Positions 18,624 through 26,814 of a DNA stretch of 64,000 nt are shown piece by piece. Made by a program: the position numbers and the translations under genes. The notes under the pieces are model-generated. The model saw only the letters and a list, made by a program, of their open reading frames with translations. It had not been told where the DNA came from and searched no databases. Location of the stretch: assembly GCA_046329535.1 (NCBI GenBank), contig JAXLUN010000009.1, positions 47,478 to 111,477 of the forward strand, in the 5' to 3' direction. Positions within the stretch are counted from its first letter, which is position 1; every line of letters begins with the position of its first letter. The DNA comes from Bog-950 sp046329535. GTDB lineage: Bacteria; Bacteroidota; Bacteroidia; Chitinophagales; LD1.

Positions 18624-19140
18624 ATACCCCTAAAGGGGAAGAACCTGCAAGCCTTTGATTTATTATAAGAACGATTTTTACTTTTTGATGTTGTATTTCC
18701 ATTGTCATGGTTTTGTCAAAAAACATAACAGCAGCGGGATGAAAGGCGTGATGCCACGAATTACACGAATGGAATAGAGCAGGTGACAATTCGGAAATTT
18801 GGAAATTTGGAAATGGGGCTCTGTTGGCTTTGGTATTAACTGCGAACCGTTAACTGTGAACTGTAAACTTCTCCTCTACTGACCGTATTTGTTTAGTATC
18901 TTTTCAATACGGTGGTCATCCAACTTATCTACATTATGGCTTATGTTTTGAATACGGTAGCGCATCAAATTGATTTTATGTTACTAAGGTAAATAAAAAC
19001 AGGCTGAGGGCAAAAAGCAAGACCGCTCTGGTTTATACCCAATAGCGAAATTGGACTGTGCAACCTACACTTTACGTATTGCAAATTCTAGTAGGAAGAA
19101 AATTGGTTTTGCAAAACTTGAACAGCGTAATGGGGAAGAG
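18624..19140. other. Gene-poor stretch with short repeats
   Basis: No convincing long gene. It contains GGAAATTT repeats around 18791-18815, an AACCGTTAACTGTGAACTGT-type stretch near 18845-18870, a CACGAATTACACGAATG segment near 18756, and the duplicated gene start at 18876-18965. It separates the worn region from the A+T-rich island. Confidence 0.5.
18876..18965 (-). pseudogene. 29-codon duplicate of the 5' end of the 17419 gene
   Basis: Reads MRYRIQNISHNVDKLDDHR and ends at TAG (18876). The first 10 residues match MRYTVQNISH of the gene starting at 17419. The upstream DNA is also similar (ACATAAAATCAA before the ATG here, GCATAAAATCAA there), so the DNA, not just the peptide, appears duplicated. 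After about 10 codons the two diverge. Probably a truncated paralogue, or a very small gene sharing a leader. Confidence 0.45.
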
Positions 19141-19671
19141 TTAACTCATTCTATCCCAAACCCACTTGTCACACTTTACATCACTGTCATTTGAATTGCC
19201 CATCCACATACCCTCCATATGGTTCATGTTCGTATGTATCCTTAATATGAAAGACCCTTGATAAACATTTCCTTTCATAGAATCATACCAAATTCCTTTG
19301 AAGTAAATATTATTTTCAATTGCACCTTTTATGCAATAAGTAAATTCCTTCCCTGCCTTATCAGTTACTTTATAACATCCCTTTATAGAACGCCCCCATT
19401 GTGTTAGTGTCACTTCACAATTGTTTATTGGTTTAAAAGAATTACTTTGAACATGCCATATATGGCTCCAACTACCTGAAAGAGATAACGATTTTCGCCA
19501 CCATACTATGCTTAGAACATCTACAATAAACGACTCGATTTTGCGCTGAAAAAAATCAGAAAAAGCAGCTCGAATCGCCATTCCAATGAAAATCATCCCA
19601 ATGCTGTATAAAACATAACACCAAGAAAAGACAAATGCATTTCCTCCTGAATTAATGTGCGTTGTATCCAT
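19141..19671 (-). CDS. One-TM protein with C-terminal beta-rich domain (Cap15-like candidate effector)
   Basis: 176 aa. One membrane segment is clear (about 13-35, FVFSWCYVLYSIGMIFIGMAI). A basic/aromatic linker (about 40-60) leads to a beta-rich domain with the repeating layout LSGSWSHIW, CEVTLTQWGRSIKGCY, YFKGIWYDS, YQGSFILRI, MEGMWMG, KWVWDRM. Alternating G-x-W strands like these are seen in lipocalin-like barrels and in Cap15, the TM-plus-barrel effector of some CBASS systems. The likeness is by pattern only. It is the last gene of a three-gene operon, 27 bp after the phosphoesterase gene. A nucleotide-sensing membrane effector is a hypothesis. Confidence 0.6.
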   Translation of the reverse strand: MDTTHINSGGNAFVFSWCYVLYSIGMIFIGMAIRAAFSDFFQRKIESFIVDVLSIVWWRKSLSLSGSWSHIWHVQSNSFKPINNCEVTLTQWGRSIKGCYKVTDKAGKEFTYCIKGAIENNIYFKGIWYDSMKGNVYQGSFILRIHTNMNHMEGMWMGNSNDSDVKCDKWVWDRMS

Positions 19672-19698
19672 TTTTTACTGTTGATTGTGAGTAGAATA

Positions 19699-21141
19699 TT
19701 AATCAAATAAAACTTCATGGTCATAAACTTTATTAACCAACTGATTTGTTATCTCGAAATTTGTTTGAACACATTTAGTAACAGTGTAGTTACTTCTTTC
19801 AAGTTTTAGAATGGAAAAACCTCTTTTAGCATCTTCTTTCCTTGCTTTAGCATCAAGTGTTAATGATGATATAATCGAGTATTGCAGATTATCAGTAAAT
19901 CTGCCCTGATATTTATAACGAGGAGCCAATTTGGTTGAAGTATGAGAATGACCAGAAATAAAGAGATCAGCACCAATACTATTTATCAACATAAAAAGAT
20001 CCTTAACTTCATTCCTCTTAGTAGCTTTACCTTCTGCAGTATAGCCTAAATCCTGAGGGTCATGATGTGCTAAAAATACAGTAAAGGGCTTATTTACCAT
20101 ATACTTATTGCTTTTATAATAATTCAGCATCTCCTGTATGCTACCTTGACTTACACCACAGTATTTATAATCCGTATAGTTCATATCAGCGACAGTGTTC
20201 AACTGAACAAACCTAATACCCCAATTTAAAAACCGGTCGTTAATCCAATTAAGATTATTTTCCATACCTATCCATCTTCTATCCCCGGTAATTGAAAATG
20301 CAAAATCACAAAAAGGGTAGAAAGAAAATGGTTGATGGTCATGAATGTATTTTTCCCTCTTTTTTAAATAATCCACCCTCTTATCCTCATCAAAATCATA
20401 TTCATAACAATCAGCGCAACTAAGCGTCAAATTTACATCATGGTTGCCTGGGACCAATAAAATTCTATCAGAGAAGTTAAAATCTCTAGGGAAAATTACT
20501 TTACATAGATTCAATAGCCATTCTTTTGCCTCCTTAAATTGTGATGGTAAGCCAGAATATGTTATATCACCAGTAATTACTAATAGATCAGGATTGATTT
20601 TATACTCTTCAAAAGTGTTAGATATTAATTGATAGTTTAAAAATGACTCCGAAGCATAATCCGGATCTCCAAATTGCAAATCTGATAAAAAGAGAATGCT
20701 TACAGGTTGACCAGGCTCCTTATCAAGCAAAGTCATATTGTAAAACTTCTTTAGTTCGAGAGATAATCGGGTCAATGCGGCTTCCTGTCGTTCAAGTTCA
20801 TTCCAACCTAAATAACCGATAACATTATTTTTATTAGATATTCTTGATACCCAAGAAGCTGAATCGCTAAACTCTGCGCTTATAACAATAATCGGTTTAC
20901 TTAACCCAATTTTCTCAATAATCCTGTCAAACATCTCTGAGGTAGTTAGGCCCGAAGAATTAACCCAAGAATCAAGTACTAAGTCTTGTATTATTAGATG
21001 ATACTGGGGCGATTCGATTTTCTCAATTGAATCTTCAAAAGAACTCGCAAACTCTACTGTGAAATTCTGGTTGCTAAATATCTCCTTATATTTAGCAACT
21101 CTGCTTTTATTATCATCTATGACTAATATGTTGTATACCAT
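19699..21141 (-). CDS. Receiver domain fused to calcineurin-like phosphoesterase
   Basis: 480 aa. Residues 1-120 form a CheY-like receiver: LVIDD with Asp9/Asp10, phosphoacceptor candidate Asp53 in IIQDLVLD, and Ser88 in VISAE. The usual Lys after beta-5 is missing (YLGWNEL). Residues 145-450 are a metallophosphoesterase: SDLQFG (150s, DxQ instead of DxH), ITGDITYSG, VPGNHDVN, LAHHD and ISGHSHT. Such enzymes hydrolyse cyclic nucleotides, phosphoproteins or nucleic acids; the substrate is unknown. It starts 3 bp after the stop of the 1580-aa gene, so translation is probably coupled. A receiver fused to this enzyme suggests phosphorylation or protein-contact control. Confidence 0.85.
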   Translation of the reverse strand: MVYNILVIDDNKSRVAKYKEIFSNQNFTVEFASSFEDSIEKIESPQYHLIIQDLVLDSWVNSSGLTTSEMFDRIIEKIGLSKPIIVISAEFSDSASWVSRISNKNNVIGYLGWNELERQEAALTRLSLELKKFYNMTLLDKEPGQPVSILFLSDLQFGDPDYASESFLNYQLISNTFEEYKINPDLLVITGDITYSGLPSQFKEAKEWLLNLCKVIFPRDFNFSDRILLVPGNHDVNLTLSCADCYEYDFDEDKRVDYLKKREKYIHDHQPFSFYPFCDFAFSITGDRRWIGMENNLNWINDRFLNWGIRFVQLNTVADMNYTDYKYCGVSQGSIQEMLNYYKSNKYMVNKPFTVFLAHHDPQDLGYTAEGKATKRNEVKDLFMLINSIGADLFISGHSHTSTKLAPRYKYQGRFTDNLQYSIISSLTLDAKARKEDAKRGFSILKLERSNYTVTKCVQTNFEITNQLVNKVYDHEVLFD

Positions 21142-21144
21142 AAT

Positions 21145-24100
21145 CTAAAACATTGGAAATTTTATTTGAAATATAAGTATCTTGTAATTTTGTTTCTCCT
21201 CTTCAAAAAAATCATATTTAACGCCAACTTTTTTCAAATGATTCTTTTCTTCCCTGAGTTTACCTAAGAAACGGGATCTAACTGTTTCTATATCATCCTC
21301 ATATGCGTTTGCGAATTCAATGTTTAAGAAAATTTTGTCATCGCTATAGTTTTGTCTAACCCACATACTCCCCTTAGTTTCACTATTCAAATCGCTCCAT
21401 GGATCTAAAATATCGCAAGTGCTTCTTACCGCATTCGATATATAATTCTCAATAAATATCCGAACTTTTCTGTCATAAAAAGTCCAATAACAACCAGAAA
21501 CAGGTCTCTTAGGCAATTCCTTGCTATCACGATATTTTGAAATGGAGATTATCGGATTACTCTCACGACAAAAACCAGTATCTTTTTTTTCATTTATTGT
21601 TGCTATCCACTTTTCAGCTGTAAATACGGGTAATATATTATTTGTAATATCTTCAATTATTGGTTGCATTCGTTGAGGCCAAATAGGATTGTTAGCAGGG
21701 ATAAAGAGTAAATTGTGAATTTTCATTAGGCCAGAATGAGTAATCCTCAAATTGTTTCTTAAACCCATGATTTCGTTTGGAACTAGATTAACACTTTGTT
21801 TATTTGCTGTAAAAACTGCATCAATTTTCGAAACCGATTTTTGCAAGTTAACTTTAAGCTCATCTATCAATAGACTTACGTTATCTACTTTATTTAATTG
21901 TGCATCTATTACAATATGGTCATCTGTATTTTTATCAATATTTATACTGAATGAACGATAAAAGTCCAATGCAATATAGTTAGTTAAATAGTTTTTGATT
22001 TTTAAACAACTAAGTTTTGCCCAACGTAGTTTAATACCCAATTCACTCGTCATGAATCGTTGTGAATCATTAAAAACATCATAAATAGGACATGAATGAG
22101 AAACACCGTCTTTGAAACATTCGTTATGAAATTGAATGTATATATCTGACAAACTATCATTGTTACTAAGTGTCATTAGATAGTTACCGATTCGTTGTAT
22201 TGGTTTCGGAGCTTTATCAGAATAGTAATAGGTTATATAGGCAAATAGCAGGTTTATATCATCGTTCAAAAGCAACCAACTATCTTGAATTTCCGGTAGT
22301 TTCTTTAATAAAAAAAGTAAAGTATCGCGTTTTTGAGTCAGCAATACAATACATGCTAATGCGGTATAATTAGAAACTGATTTAATGGAGGCAACTGCCC
22401 TTATTAACGCAGTGAGTAAGTTAATATTTGTCTCATTAGTGAATTCATTTTTAAAGAGTAAGAGCTGAGCACACAATATTTCAATCTGGGCATCCGGTGT
22501 TAATGATTTATTAGACTTCAAGAAACTATCCGCAATATCTTCTCGACCAGTCATACAATGTATTTCAGATAAAAAAAGAGAAACGGCTAAACTATTCCTT
22601 AGTCGAACTTTTGATGTGTCCTTGTCCCCTAAATCATCGTGTGGAGGTTCCGGGCTTATCCCAAAACGTTTAATAATGGGATTAATTCCAACGCCACGAG
22701 TTCCATATTGAAAGTGATCTTCAGTAGGTGTAATTGAATACCAATTATCGCACCATTCCGTAACTCTCTTTTTAACTTCTTCGTCAATGATACTGCCGTT
22801 AATTTCAACTATTCTATCTAAGACATCATTTATTGGATTAATCGCATTACTTCCAGATAAGTGAGGGATATCAATTCGCCAATATCCTCTGAATGAATTT
22901 TTACTAGGTAAAGAAAGAGGAAATCTACTTCTGTCTAATATCGTTAAAGTTTTAACTTCCGAAGCACCAATACCCAGTAGTATATGTTTCATTTCCTTTC
23001 TCGTACGACCTGATATTACTGTACTATCAAAAAATACAACCCCTTTCCTACCTTCTTCTAACTTACCAAGCTTTTGGGATACCTCTAGAATAGAATGAGG
23101 AGACATAAGTACCGTGGCATTTGATCTTGTGTCTTTAAAATAACTGATAGGAATAATTTTCTCGTGGTACTCTAGTGGTATAATATTCAATACTTGTTCA
23201 ATTATCATAGAATTGACATAATACTCAGGATATACTAGTATACCTATATTGTTATAAAAATCCGAATCATCAACAATAGAAACAATCTCTTTTCTTATTC
23301 GTGCATGTAGTCCGCTATGTATGCTAAGATTCAACTGGTCTATTCTCCTAATATTAAGAAACTTCATGAATTCTGTAACAAGATAATAAGCAAGTTCACC
23401 ATCAAACTGAAATGAATGCATTGCACATTTCTCAATATCAATTTTGATTAAATCGAAACTGGATCCATAATCATAGTTTCCGAGTTTTATTGTTGTTATA
23501 TCATTAGACTGAATATCTTCATATGTTTCTGATGGTGTCCTATAGTAAAAACTTTTCTTATCAGAATTAAATCTTGGTATTTTAAAAAACTTATACCCAT
23601 ATTTCGCAATATGATGTGTCTTACCAATTCGCTCTAACTCAGTAACTTTAGTGGCCTTATCGGAAGATGATATAGGTTGATGCCAAATTAACCATGCTGG
23701 TGCAGACTGATTTGCAGAGTCTGCATGTAAAATAAAATTTATGTTCAACGCATTCTGCTCGTAATAATTTGCACCTAACTTTAGATCATTTTCTTTGTAT
23801 CCTGTAACGAAAACGCTACCAAGATTTAATACATTTTGTTTCTTAATAAGGTTTGTATCAAATAAAATATTAGCCTCGTTACAAAGCTTTTTGGTTAATG
23901 GGTCAACATTATTAAAATGTGCTTTTTTAGTAGGAAACAAGCCAACAGATCTTGCTAGTAAGATCCTATAAAGCCTTATTACGTCAGGCTGTGATAATGT
24001 AGCAGTGAAATTAAGATACCCATTTAGTTGACTTAGTTCTGTATTCCACTTAATTGAGCCATCTATATAATACCTATCAATCTTGTTACCCTCGTTCAAT

Positions 24101-25887
24101 TTATCCCAAAACACATTTGAGTCGTGTACCTTTACAATTCCAAACAAGTCTTTAATATCTATGAATTTAGTGTCTGATTTAGATGTAAGGCATATAAACA
24201 TATCGTGCAGTTCATTCGACTCCATTTGATAGGAGTAACCATCATCATAATTTCCAACTCGTTTAAAAATTACTACTTGGAGTAGGTTAGTTACTAGATA
24301 TATTTGCTCGAAACATTTTGCCCATTCTTTATTGTTATTTATAATAGAGGCATTATCCAAAGCATAAGTATAGCTTGCTTTATCTAACACTGGTATATCT
24401 AGTATAAATAGGGTGGTAGGCGTAATTGATTCCTTCATCATTTCCTCCCACAACCTATTTATCTGTTTCCAGACGAAAATTTTTGATGGATTTGATGTTG
24501 GAAACAAGAAAACGTTTTCTGGTTTACTTCCTTCTTTATCTGGGAGTATATATGGGGAGACTTTTTTGAATCGATTATCAAAAATATAAACAGATTTAAG
24601 TATTGTTGGAGTATTGTTGCACAGTGATTCGTAGACGGGATTATTCAATGCGTTTCTGGTCCAAGTTTTCCAGTTGTTTGAAACGTTTCTCTCACCTGTA
24701 ATACTAAAATTCTCAATTTCAATTGCTTCATCAGGATTAGGCACTCTGAAACGACCTATCCATGCTTGACCTACAGATGGCAATTCAGTCAAAGATTTTT
24801 CAAACTTAATGTCTGAAATATTCATACTATCAGTAAAGTATCCTCCCACCCATTCGTTATCGGCCTTTGCAACAATAAAATCGTGATTGTTTCTAAAAAT
24901 GTTGCCTAGATAATATAGCCCCCCATATTTTGTTTGATCTTTCCCCGAGATTACTCTGCGCTTACCATGTTCGAAAATTGCACTCCAACAATTCTTTAAC
25001 GGTGTTGGGGTATTAAGTGAAAACTCCTTTAAAGATTTAACAATTCCAATACCAGAATCGATAACAAATACTTCAATAAAGGCAAAGTTAGATTCTACAA
25101 ACTCATAATCAAGAAGAGGACAGTTTCTCGCTTCTCCATCAACTCCTTTAATCATTTTGTGTAACTTTTCCTTCTGAACTTGTCCTAAGCTATTAGCATC
25201 GAGTCCATATCTAAGTCGGGCATAAATTGCAAACGGTTTCTTCTTGAATTTTAGTTGTTCATAAGCATGTTTTTTGACATTATGTATCGTTTCGCCTAAG
25301 AACAACTTAAGTTTATATAGTAATGAATCCAAAACACTCATGGGAATCTCCCCAGTGAGCCGATTTCTTGCAATTTTAATCCTATCATTTATCCAAATCT
25401 CTAAGCTCGTATCTCCTTCATCATCTAGGACAAGAGAATCTTCAATTTGTGCTTGAATTAAATTACATTTTGTATAAACCAATTCTGTCTTAATCTCCTT
25501 AATTCTCTTAATTGTCTCGAGAGTTACCTTCGCTTCACCGACATAAAAATCCACCCATTTACATTGCGATACAGAGTCGTAAAACCCTTCTAAAAAGAAG
25601 AATTTTAAGAAACGCTGACTTATCTCATCATCACTCTCTTTAGGAAGATGAAATGCAATATTTTTTTCGTCAACCCCATAGCAAGTCAGTAATAGCGATA
25701 GCATAGGTAATGGGTCAGACCAAGTACAATCTCTTAAGTCAACCTCAATCTTAAAAAAAGTGTTGCTTGCTACTTTGTTTTGAAATAGTCCAAAATCAGT
25801 TGCCCAATTATTATTTCTGAATCCTCCCTTAACTTTTAATATTAAAGTCTTGCCCCTTTCAGTGATTGATATGCTAAGGTTCATCAT
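21145..25887 (-). CDS. Giant multidomain protein: STAS-like, GHKL ATPase-like and phosphoribosyltransferase-like
   Basis: 1580 aa, no signal peptide. Residues about 5-120 resemble a STAS fold (IEVDLRDCTWSDPLPMLSLL). About 185-335 look like a GHKL ATPase: N-box ETIHNVKKHA (Glu199, Asn203), G1-like VIDSGIGI (Asp277), and GGLYYLGNIF as a G2 candidate. No phosphoacceptor His domain is evident. About 820-1010 resemble a type I PRTase, with the PRPP loop GVVFFDSTVISGRTRKEM at 949-966. About 1095-1310 is helical and repeat-like. A second, degenerate N-box-like stretch, ENYISNAVRST (1480-1490), lies near the C-terminus. First gene of the operon. No described family was recognised; domain calls rest on motifs alone. 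Confidence 0.75.
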   Translation of the reverse strand: MMNLSISITERGKTLILKVKGGFRNNNWATDFGLFQNKVASNTFFKIEVDLRDCTWSDPLPMLSLLLTCYGVDEKNIAFHLPKESDDEISQRFLKFFFLEGFYDSVSQCKWVDFYVGEAKVTLETIKRIKEIKTELVYTKCNLIQAQIEDSLVLDDEGDTSLEIWINDRIKIARNRLTGEIPMSVLDSLLYKLKLFLGETIHNVKKHAYEQLKFKKKPFAIYARLRYGLDANSLGQVQKEKLHKMIKGVDGEARNCPLLDYEFVESNFAFIEVFVIDSGIGIVKSLKEFSLNTPTPLKNCWSAIFEHGKRRVISGKDQTKYGGLYYLGNIFRNNHDFIVAKADNEWVGGYFTDSMNISDIKFEKSLTELPSVGQAWIGRFRVPNPDEAIEIENFSITGERNVSNNWKTWTRNALNNPVYESLCNNTPTILKSVYIFDNRFKKVSPYILPDKEGSKPENVFLFPTSNPSKIFVWKQINRLWEEMMKESITPTTLFILDIPVLDKASYTYALDNASIINNNKEWAKCFEQIYLVTNLLQVVIFKRVGNYDDGYSYQMESNELHDMFICLTSKSDTKFIDIKDLFGIVKVHDSNVFWDKLNEGNKIDRYYIDGSIKWNTELSQLNGYLNFTATLSQPDVIRLYRILLARSVGLFPTKKAHFNNVDPLTKKLCNEANILFDTNLIKKQNVLNLGSVFVTGYKENDLKLGANYYEQNALNINFILHADSANQSAPAWLIWHQPISSSDKATKVTELERIGKTHHIAKYGYKFFKIPRFNSDKKSFYYRTPSETYEDIQSNDITTIKLGNYDYGSSFDLIKIDIEKCAMHSFQFDGELAYYLVTEFMKFLNIRRIDQLNLSIHSGLHARIRKEIVSIVDDSDFYNNIGILVYPEYYVNSMIIEQVLNIIPLEYHEKIIPISYFKDTRSNATVLMSPHSILEVSQKLGKLEEGRKGVVFFDSTVISGRTRKEMKHILLGIGASEVKTLTILDRSRFPLSLPSKNSFRGYWRIDIPHLSGSNAINPINDVLDRIVEINGSIIDEEVKKRVTEWCDNWYSITPTEDHFQYGTRGVGINPIIKRFGISPEPPHDDLGDKDTSKVRLRNSLAVSLFLSEIHCMTGREDIADSFLKSNKSLTPDAQIEILCAQLLLFKNEFTNETNINLLTALIRAVASIKSVSNYTALACIVLLTQKRDTLLFLLKKLPEIQDSWLLLNDDINLLFAYITYYYSDKAPKPIQRIGNYLMTLSNNDSLSDIYIQFHNECFKDGVSHSCPIYDVFNDSQRFMTSELGIKLRWAKLSCLKIKNYLTNYIALDFYRSFSINIDKNTDDHIVIDAQLNKVDNVSLLIDELKVNLQKSVSKIDAVFTANKQSVNLVPNEIMGLRNNLRITHSGLMKIHNLLFIPANNPIWPQRMQPIIEDITNNILPVFTAEKWIATINEKKDTGFCRESNPIISISKYRDSKELPKRPVSGCYWTFYDRKVRIFIENYISNAVRSTCDILDPWSDLNSETKGSMWVRQNYSDDKIFLNIEFANAYEDDIETVRSRFLGKLREEKNHLKKVGVKYDFFEEEKQNYKILIFQIKFPMF

Positions 25888-25930
25888 AAATCTAAATAAC
25901 TAATAGTGATAAATTATTATTATAAAAATA

Positions 25931-25949
25931 TTTGTTTAAATATAACAAA
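25931..25949. promoter_or_regulatory. Dyad upstream of the three-gene operon
   Basis: TTTGTT (25931-25936) and AACAAA (25944-25949) form a perfect 6-bp dyad separated by 7 bases. It lies about 45 bp before the ATG of the 1580-aa gene, in very A+T-rich DNA. It could be an operator; A+T richness makes chance occurrence plausible. No consensus TAnnTTTG box was identified with confidence. Confidence 0.3.
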
Positions 25950-26040
25950 CACAATCATTACATAAAGTAGCCTTGTTACGGTTATAAAAAATTCCAAACA
26001 ACCGGCTGCATATACGTGGCTGTTTTAAGGTGTCATTTTT

Positions 26041-26215
26041 TTGTGACCGTAACAAACCTCCACAAACCTTAAAAATCCATTCCATATTTTTTCAACTATT
26101 ATCCCGTTGACCGGTTTGCAAGGACGAATGACCGGTTTGCAAGGACGGTTGACATTTTTGGCCTGCCCCAAAAACCCCATTTTGGGGCCAAACGCCCCTT
26201 TTTTGGCGGCCATGT
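26041..26215 (+). repeat. Dispersed repeat element, copy A
   Basis: This stretch matches the reverse complement of 63590-63740, 37 kb away. The core CCATATTTTTTCAACTATTA and the following TCCCGTTGACCGG are the same in both. Within it, the 21-bp unit TGACCGGTTTGCAAGGACGA(A) occurs twice in tandem. The flanks ACAAACCTC and GACATTTT are shared too. After the core comes a hairpin-like GCCCCAAAAACCCCATTTTGGGGC. It carries no credible gene and is followed by a tandem array, as in copy B. Confidence 0.8.
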
Positions 26216-26280
26216 TTGGGCACCGGGAGAAGGTGTTTGGATAGGGTCTGTCTTGGTCAAGATATTTCCTGCCGGAATCA

Positions 26281-26625
26281 CAGCAGCATCTATCGGGATT
26301 ACGATTCTTCATGTCGTTGTCATGTCACGACCTATCATCATGAAGATTCTTCGTATCGTTATGATGTTACAATCTATCGTCATTACGATTCTTCGTGTCG
26401 TTACGATGTTACGACCTATCGTCATTAAGATACTTCGTGTCGTTGTTTCGTCAGCATCTATCGTTACAGCGATACTTCGTATCGTTGATTCATCAGCATC
26501 TATCGTTACAGCGATACTTCGTGTCGTTGATTCATCAGCATCTATCGTTACAGCGATACTTCGTGTCGCTGTTTCGTCAGCATCTATCGTTACAGCGATA
26601 CTTCGTGTCGTTACGATGTTAGATG
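26281..26625 (+). repeat. Tandem array of 42-bp units
   Basis: About eight head-to-tail units with a 42-bp period, most regular from 26440 to 26620. A unit contains CAGCATCTATCGTTACAGCG followed by ATACTTCGTGTCGTTGATTC and AT. The 42-bp period is 14 codons, so open frames run through it on both strands; the peptides are simple repeats (minus-strand unit TIDADESTTRSIAV) and not convincing genes. Each unit can fold a short hairpin (CGATAC-TTC-GTGTCG). The left-hand units are more divergent. 26626-26814 shows no feature. Confidence 0.85.
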
Positions 26626-26814
26626 AAATAATTGCAATGATTTGGGCTGAACAGGATAGATTTTGATGCAAAACGGGGTGTTTTGGCCGAAAACTATGCC
26701 TCACCTGACTTTGCTGAGCTTTTACGGCTGCCTGTTTTTTCTCTATTGCTGAAATGTAGAGGATGGCCGCGCCAGGTCAGTTATGGATGAGGCGGGGCTT
26801 TTTGCGGTAAACGG

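Noticed and set aside
18756..18870. Short repeats (ACGAATTACACGAATG, AACTGTGAACTGT) as a mobile element
   Set aside because: These low-complexity motifs turn up in many unrelated genomes. No ends, target duplications or transposase were seen.
26309..26704. Long ORF on the minus strand across the 42-bp array
   Set aside because: A 42-bp period is a multiple of three, so stop-free frames are expected in any direction. The translation is simple repeats with no fold signal.
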